NCBI RefSeq assembly: GCF_932294415.1
Contig: NC_065538.1
Coordinates: forward strand, 14,813,830 to 14,877,829
Direction: 5' to 3'
Source: Quercus robur
Taxonomy: Eukaryota; Streptophyta; Magnoliopsida; Fagales; Fagaceae
Length of the DNA: 64,000 nt
Shown piece after piece: positions 59,053-64,000 of this stretch; positions within the stretch are counted from its first letter, which is position 1, and every line of letters starts with the position of its first letter. The position numbers were made by a program, and so were the translations under genes. The notes under the pieces were generated by a model. That model was not told the DNA's origin. It worked only from the letters and a program-made list of their open reading frames with translations, and did not search any database.

Positions 59053-60360
59053 CTACAACCTTTTTTCCTTCATGTGAGCCAGCCGTCTATGCCACAAGTT
59101 AGGTGAAGAATCCTCCTGAGCTGCACTAATAACATCCTTGCACAACTTTGCTTGTGTCTTGTAAAGTGTACAACAAATTTTCCCTCTAGCCAACACCAAT
59201 GATCCTTTACTAAGCCTCCATTTTCCATCACGGAAATAATTGCCATAACCTTCTTTATCAAGAACATGAGTGGAAATCAAATTCAGACGAATATCCGGAA
59301 CATGTCTCACATCCTTCAAAATCAGGGTGTATCCAGTGTTAGCCCTAACACATATGTCACCAATTCCCACAATGTCAGCATAACTATCATTGCCCATCTT
59401 CACTCTCCCAAATTTTCCCACTTTGTATGAAGTGAATAACTCCTTTCTAGGAGTGACATGGCAGGAAGCAGCTGAATCAATCACCCATTCAACATAAGGA
59501 TCTGAAACTGTACAACAATTATCTTGTCCTATGGCTAGGACCTCGTCTTCCAGCACTATAACAACAGCAGTGTTCTCATCATCCACATTTTTCTGATATT
59601 TATCTTTTTTCTGCTTGTTCTTCCAAGCCTTGCAATTCCTTTTTATGTGACCTTCTTTATCACAATAAAAACACTTGTATTTCCCTTTCGACTCTGACAA
59701 ACTTCTGGATTTACCTCACCCTTTAGAATTTCTACTCTTACTTCTCCCCCTGTTCTCTATGACAAGAGCATGTGCAATATCCTTGCCCATATCCTTTCTT
59801 CTAGTTTCTTCATTAAACAAACTATCTTTAACCATGGCAAGTTGTAACACACCATTCGGAGCAGAATTACTAAGTGATACTACCAAAGTCTCCCAACTAT
59901 CAGGTAAGGAACTCAGAAGTAATAAAGCTTGCAACTCATTATCTATTACTAGCTTCATTGTAACCATCTTATTAACCAAGTCTTGGAACTCACTAAGGTG
60001 CTCGGCAATGGACTTACCCTTTTTAAGCTTCAAATTCACAAAGCTTTCTAGCAATAAAAACTTTATTTTGAGCTGTCTTTCTTTCATAAAGATTCCTTAA
60101 TTTTTCCCAAAGAGCCTCTGCATTTGTTTCCTGAGACATGTGGTGAAAAACACTAACATCGATGCATTATCTAATACACCCGATAGTTTTTCTATTTAAT
60201 TTCTCCTAGTCTCTATCTGACATATCACTAGGCTTGGCACTATCACCCTCAATAGGGTCATGTAGATCCTTGCAATAAAGGACATCCTCCATCATCGGCT
60301 TCCATATCGAATAATTTGATGCTGAGAGTTTAACCATAGTATTCATACCCATGTTCTCCA
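59053..60360 (-). pseudogene. Copia gag and protease
   Basis: The gag start lies at about 60360 (MENMGMNTMVKLSASNYSIW), broken by stops near 60210 and 60185. It continues at 60087-59716 with FVNLKLKKGKSIAEHLSEFQ and LPDSWETLVVSLSN. The 59700-59053 frame holds the zinc knuckle CFYCDKEGHIKRNC, the protease motif EWVIDSAASCHVTP and the start of the integrase region (LWHRRLAHM). One stop separates the two gag pieces near 59716. Confidence 0.85.
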
Positions 60361-60400
60361 TTTAATCCAACACAAGACAGTCAAACCCAAGCAACCAAAA

Positions 60401-60412
60401 GCTTTGATACCA
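60401..60412 (-). other. Copia primer-binding site
   Basis: On the minus strand this reads TGGTATCAAAGC, differing by one base from the initiator tRNA-Met complement TGGTATCAGAGC. It lies two bases inside the 5' LTR boundary. Confidence 0.85.
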
Positions 60413-60414
60413 CT

Positions 60415-61203
60415 TGTTGGGAAAAAATCATAATCCCCTCAATGTCTATGTGTGAATTATAATATATAACTACCAAGTAATAGCAATATTACAAAAAAAA
60501 TTCAACAAGCACCACACAATCACAACCACACAAGAACACCAAATCTTACATTAAAAACCCTTTAGTGTAGAGGGAAAAACCACGGGGCAGCTTCGAAAAA
60601 TATCCACTATAAATAGAGATTACAAATATCAAGTTTATGCTAAACTTGAGTCCACAATAAATTGGATATACAACAAATAAATCTCAAAAAATAAATACAA
60701 TCTCACCACAAAACCAATAGCAAATCTTCCTTTGAATACTTCAACTTTTCATGGTTGTAACACTCAAAAACTTCATGAGAACTCTACCAATTTATCTTTT
60801 TTGTATGTAACTTGAGCAAAGAAAAATGTCTCATTTTTCTTTTTTTACTCTCTCACACTCTAACTGTGTTTTTCGGACTGCACCTCCTGAAGCTCTAACT
60901 GTGTTTTTCTCACAATGGCCGAATGGCACCCTTGCTTCAGCTCTTCTCTCAAGTGTGTTTCTCTCTGTCACACACACTGGCCGAATGGCCCTTTTTTTCT
61001 TCCTTTTCTTCTTTTCAGTTTCAGCGTGTCTCACACGCCTAAGTCACTGCCCAAGAAATGGCATGCTGACTTTTGAAGCTTTGCATCACTTCTCATTAAA
61101 TGGAAAGGTGAATTTGAAGACTCTTTGGAACCAAGCTCATGAATGAGCTTTGACAAGGCATGGCAAGCAAGTGGGCTGAACCCACACGGTAAGGCACCCA
61201 ACA
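60415..61203 (-). repeat. Copia 5' LTR, intact
   Basis: A 789-bp LTR with TGTTGGG...CACCCAACA ends in plus-strand reading. It includes a short internal repetition of CTGTGTTTTTC before and after CGGACTGCACCTCC. The 106-codon frame at 60826 and the similar frame in the other LTR are LTR sequence. Confidence 0.9.
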
Positions 61204-61548
61204 TTCAATGCACTTAATTAGTTGCAATTTTTCTAGTTGTCCACTTGTGGCTGTATGTAACGAATTATGTTCACTAGAGACATTGGGCCTAAGCTTTGCC
61301 CATTAAGGAGAAGATTTCAATTTTCAAAGCTGTATGAGCTTGAGCAAAGATGTCAATCTCCAAACATTGATCCTTAAATTTGAATATAGTTCTTTTAACA
61401 ATATCTTAGATTTTTTTAAACACAAACAAAATAGCCTAAGAACAATAGTAGAAATTTGTTCATCTTAAACCTTATAAAAAACCCATTTAGATCTAAAAAA
61501 ATTTGAAAGAAACAATACATAAAATGTTTATTTTATTTAGATCTAGCT

Positions 61549-61592
<44 letters not shown>

Positions 61593-61640
61593 GAGGTATT
61601 TAGATCTAGCTTGCAGTTTACTAAACAAAAATAGTTAATA
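61204..61640. other. Segmental-duplication junction and intergenic DNA
   Basis: 61204-61375 matches 26275-26465 (right flank of the DUF629 duplication). From about 61380 the sequence instead matches 34640 onward (hAT element and neprosin 5' flank). The switch occurs within about 10 bp. A T run of about 40 bp follows at 61551-61589. Confidence 0.75.
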
Positions 61641-61808
61641 GAGAAGTGCGACATCCACGATATTTTCCTAGTAAATCTTAAATGGTAGATTGTTATGGGC
61701 TTTTAAATTAAATCTACCACTAAAATTATTTTTTTGCCTATCAGTAAAAACAATTAATAATTTGTCATCTAAAATTTGTTGTGAAAATATTATGGATAAA
61801 ACATTTGT
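61641..61808. mobile_element. MITE, copy 3 of the family at 32453 and 33722
   Basis: The termini GAGAAGTGCGACATCCACGA and the reverse complement of TATTATGGATAAAACATTTG pair imperfectly. The interior has TGGTAGATTGTTATGGGC, parallel to the other copies. It is absent from the matching place in the neprosin-B flank. Confidence 0.6.
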
Positions 61809-62587
61809 CTTAATTAATATGTTTATTATATTTAGAAATAATAAATGGTTTCCAAGATTTAATCTTAGAATCAATAATTAGTATGTTTATCTTTATTAAG
61901 AAACAATATGCCAAATGAACCAAAAGTATATTATTTATTCTCTTGCAAATGCGTACTATGGACAAATTGTAATAAGGAAAACATGCAGATTGAAAAATTC
62001 ATCTTCTTACTAACCCCCTAAAAAAAATCATAGAGCCGCCATTGCCTATAAACAATTAACACATGAAAATAAATGCACCTATTATTCTATTTAAATACAT
62101 AACAAAAATTTTGGTCACTACAGTGTTAGTTCAATATATGTACAACCTAATAACTTTTGATTAGATTAATTTTTAAAAATGACAAAGTTTGGCTCCAGAT
62201 ATGTTTGAAGCCTTGGCTCTAACCACCAATAGGAAGATAAGATGTGTCATTGATATTTGCAACACACGACTTACTTAATCTAATTAACCAAGTGAGTCAT
62301 GTGCATTACATATGATAGGGCATATGTTATATTTCTATTAGAGATTGAAGATAAACTTTGTACTTTGAATAATGACATTCAAAAACATTAAAACAAAAAT
62401 CATCGGAAAACAAAAGCATATTTAATAGCACGAGCATTCAAAAAAAATTTCCTATTCCAAATCAAATATATATATATATATATATATAGTTTTTTTTTTT
62501 TTTGAGAATAAAAAAAAAATCATTGAAGTTCCTCTTATGTAAATCATCAATTAGTGCACTATTTATGGAGAATTAATATATAGAAAA
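61809..62587. repeat. Neprosin 5' flank copy, matching about 34860-36340
   Basis: No gene is present. Shared phrases include GTACAACCTAAT, CCAATAGGAAGATAAGATGTG and the hairpin at about 62255-62320. The hAT relic found at 35519 in the other copy is missing here. A TA run lies at about 62467-62488. Confidence 0.75.
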
Positions 62588-62780
62588 ACTTCAAGGGGTT
62601 GTCTTAGTGGTTTCTAAGCCATGAGATCTTGGGTTCGAAATCTCTTGCCAACATCATGGAGGCCATCTCATGGGATTTTCTCATGTAATAATCTGGTGTA
62701 TGTGGGATAAAATGATTGCATACATCCAATTGAATAGTTAGATACTCAAAAAGATCTAAATACCTTCATTTGTCAAAAAT
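62588..62780 (+). mobile_element. tRNA-derived SINE insertion
   Basis: An A-box-like GTCTTAGTGGTTTC is followed about 25 bp later by a B box, GGTTCGAAATC, then a non-tRNA body and a short tail. The whole block is missing from the matching flank at about 36350, which shows it is an insertion. It is not a tRNA gene because no cloverleaf can be drawn. Confidence 0.65.
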
Positions 62781-62789
62781 AATTTATTT

Positions 62790-63311
62790 ACATAAATTGA
62801 TATATTTGATGTTAATGAGGTGGAAAACTAAATGAAGAGAGTGCTCATTTTTTTCAAGGCATAAACCACCTGGCAAAATCTTAGACAATTATATATAGGA
62901 GTCCGAATTTGGTAAAGAAGGGGTGTCACATCGACTTTTTCTTTATTTAAAATTCAATACATTATAACATACACTTATTAGCATCTTAATAAACTCCTAG
63001 TTGGTTTGGATTTTTAGATAAGTATTAGAATTGATTAATGCATGATAATAGATTAAATTTACATAAATTGATATATTTGATGTTAATGAGGTGGAAAACT
63101 AAATGAAGAGAGTGCTCATTTTCTCCAAGACATAAACCACCAGGCAGAATCTTAGACTATTATATATAAGAGCAGTCCGAATTTGGTAAAGAAGGTGGTG
63201 TCACATCAACTTCTTATTTATTTAAAATTCAATACATCCTATCACACACTTATTAACATCTTAGTAAACTCTTAGTTGGTTTGGATTTTCAAATAAGTAT
63301 TAGAATTGATT
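62790..63311. repeat. Tandem duplication in the neprosin 5' flank, period 271 bp
   Basis: The block beginning ACATAAATTGATATATTTGA at 62790 starts again at 63061. Both run through GTGGAAAACTAAATGAAGAG, ATAAACCACC and TTGGTTTGGATTTT. The other flank has a single unit near 36410. Confidence 0.9.
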
Positions 63312-63606
63312 ATGTGTGATTATGCCTATTCTTTAATACGTGATATGATGATATGAAATGTTGAAATTAGAGGGTGTAAAACTTAAGTTTTACACCACAT
63401 CCTTAAAACATTTAACCTTTATATTTAGACGTATGAGCATGCACACGTGGTTTATTCAACACCTAATTTCCACAATTTTTTTTTTTTCTTCACATTTTCA
63501 ATGGTAGTATTAAATTTTAGACAGAAGTTTTATTTTATTTTTTTTTAAAAAGGTGACTTTTGAAGTTTTGTTTCTCCATGGCTTACGTCGTTAACGATAA
63601 GCTAGA
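63312..63606 (+). promoter_or_regulatory. Presumed promoter region of neprosin copy C
   Basis: This 300-bp region is shared with copy B (about 37905-38158), including GTGTAAAACTTAAGTTTTAC, GAGCATGCACACGTGG (with a CACGTG G-box) and the leader TTTTGTTTCTCCATGGCTTACGTC. Conservation in both copies suggests that the promoter was duplicated with the gene. A T run near 63478-63490 separates the parts. No clear TATA box was identified. Confidence 0.4.
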
Positions 63607-63912
63607 ATGTTTCATATTTTTTTATTATTTGCTTTATCTTATGTGTTAGGTGATAGATTTGTTGATGGAAGAAGGATTGAGACTTTGGAAAATAAAGGTT
63701 TGATTAAGCAAAAAGGAAGCATCAGAACAATTGAGGTTATAATGAGTACTAAATACATATTTCTCTCTTTCTTTTCCTTTTATTGTTATTCCCAGTTTAT
63801 TTGAGGTTTTAGTGAATCATAACAGGGCGAGGATGGTGATACAATTGATTGTGTTGATATTTATCAACAACCTGCTTTTGACCATCCATTTTTGAAAACT
63901 CATATTATACAG
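63607..63912 (+). CDS. Neprosin (DUF239) gene, copy C, first two exons (runs past window end)
   Basis: Exon 1 (63607-63735, 43 codons) starts with a signal-peptide-like MFHIFLLFALSYVLG, then the start of the activation peptide. Exon 2 (63826-63912, 29 codons) encodes GEDGDTIDCVDIYQQPAFDH, the conserved propeptide motif of plant neprosins. The intron is GAG|GTTATA...AACAG|GGC, phase 0, and the next donor (CAG|GTTTC) is intact. Neprosins are secreted, glutamic-type prolyl endopeptidases; the catalytic domain would lie in later exons beyond position 64000. Unlike copies A and B, these exons have no lesion. The start was chosen at 63607 because it opens directly into a hydrophobic leader; the upstream ATG at 63579 is out of frame with it. 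The DNA 5' of it should hold the promoter. Confidence 0.75.
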
Positions 63913-64000
63913 GTTTCTTTACTTGATTTTTAATTTATTTATTTTGTTATCATTGTTGTTTATTCATTTATTTCATATAATTTGCAATTTGATAGTTCTT

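Larger units (their letters stand above)
52157..61203 (-). mobile_element. Ty1/copia retrotransposon (minus strand), nearly complete
   Basis: Two LTRs (52157-56314, interrupted, and 60415-61203) share TGTTGGG...CCCAACA ends. On the minus strand the order is LTR, primer site, gag, protease, integrase, reverse transcriptase, RNase H, polypurine tract, LTR, which is the Copia order. The flanks TCCAA (52152-52156) and TTCAA (61204-61208) differ by one base and are probably the target duplication. The site lies within the segmental duplication, and the unoccupied version is near 26275. Several stops and frameshifts make it non-autonomous. Proteins and the tRNA-Met primer site suggest the Tork group, as inference. 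Confidence 0.9.

Noticed and set aside
60826-61146. 106-codon frame in the Copia 5' LTR, with a related frame at 55905-56257
   Set aside because: Both copies are LTR sequence with no similarity to any protein; the resemblance is due to the LTR repeat.
62600-62660. Possible tRNA gene because of GGTTCGAAATC
   Set aside because: No acceptor stem or anticodon arm pairs; the block is better read as a SINE.

Overview
The window is plant nuclear DNA: AT-rich, with spliced genes bearing GT/AG introns, many microsatellites and poly-A/T runs, and plant-type mobile elements. Both host gene families seen, neprosin (DUF239, with its DUF4409-like activation peptide) and the DUF627/DUF629 ubiquitin-hydrolase-related proteins, point to an angiosperm, probably a woody eudicot. 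I cannot name the species. There is no bacterial-type organisation, no CRISPR array and no convincing tRNA or rRNA gene.

Layout. 1-8.4 kb: transposon-rich DNA around a hAT-type transposase gene on the minus strand, with three in-frame stops. 8.6-12.9 kb: DUF627/DUF629 gene copy 1 (minus), whose 3' exons have decayed and whose intron 2 holds a small hAT insertion with a perfect 8-bp target duplication. 13-17.9 kb: intergenic, with a fold-back repeat cluster. 18.0-19.4 kb (plus): a CACTA transposase fragment, two DUF629 exons and a neprosin fragment in a row. 20.0-23.3 kb: DUF627/DUF629 copy 2, a complete five-exon frame of 747 codons. 23.8-26.2 kb: a solo LTR. 27.4-32.3 kb: a decayed LINE (minus). 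32.3-38 kb: MITEs and non-autonomous hAT elements. 38.2-49.9 kb: a neprosin pseudogene (plus) with a 7.2-kb endogenous pararetrovirus in its first intron, plus a Tourist-like MITE and a partial Copia LTR. 51.3-52.1 kb: a third, partial DUF627/DUF629 copy. 52.2-61.2 kb: a Ty1/copia element (minus) with PBS, PPT and two LTRs, one LTR interrupted by a 3.3-kb solo LTR. 61.2-64 kb: segmental-duplication sequence leading into a third neprosin copy that looks intact in its first two exons and runs off the window.

How it fits together. Two host gene families were duplicated locally, and each copy then received different insertions, so each copy can serve as the unoccupied reference for another. Clear cases are the hAT at 9756-10525 (empty in copy 2), the solo LTR at 23811-26236 (empty in copy 3's flank), the Copia element at 52157-61203 (occupied alternative in copy 2's flank), and the virus (empty in the last neprosin copy).

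The most unusual object is the pararetrovirus at 38382-45612, which resembles the florendovirus group. It lies inside a TA dinucleotide repeat, is circularly permuted so that the polyprotein frame is split between its two ends, carries a 42-bp terminal redundancy, and has three long frames without internal stops. I found no credible new defence or enzymatic system; the novelty lies in insertion structure and gene-fragment capture.
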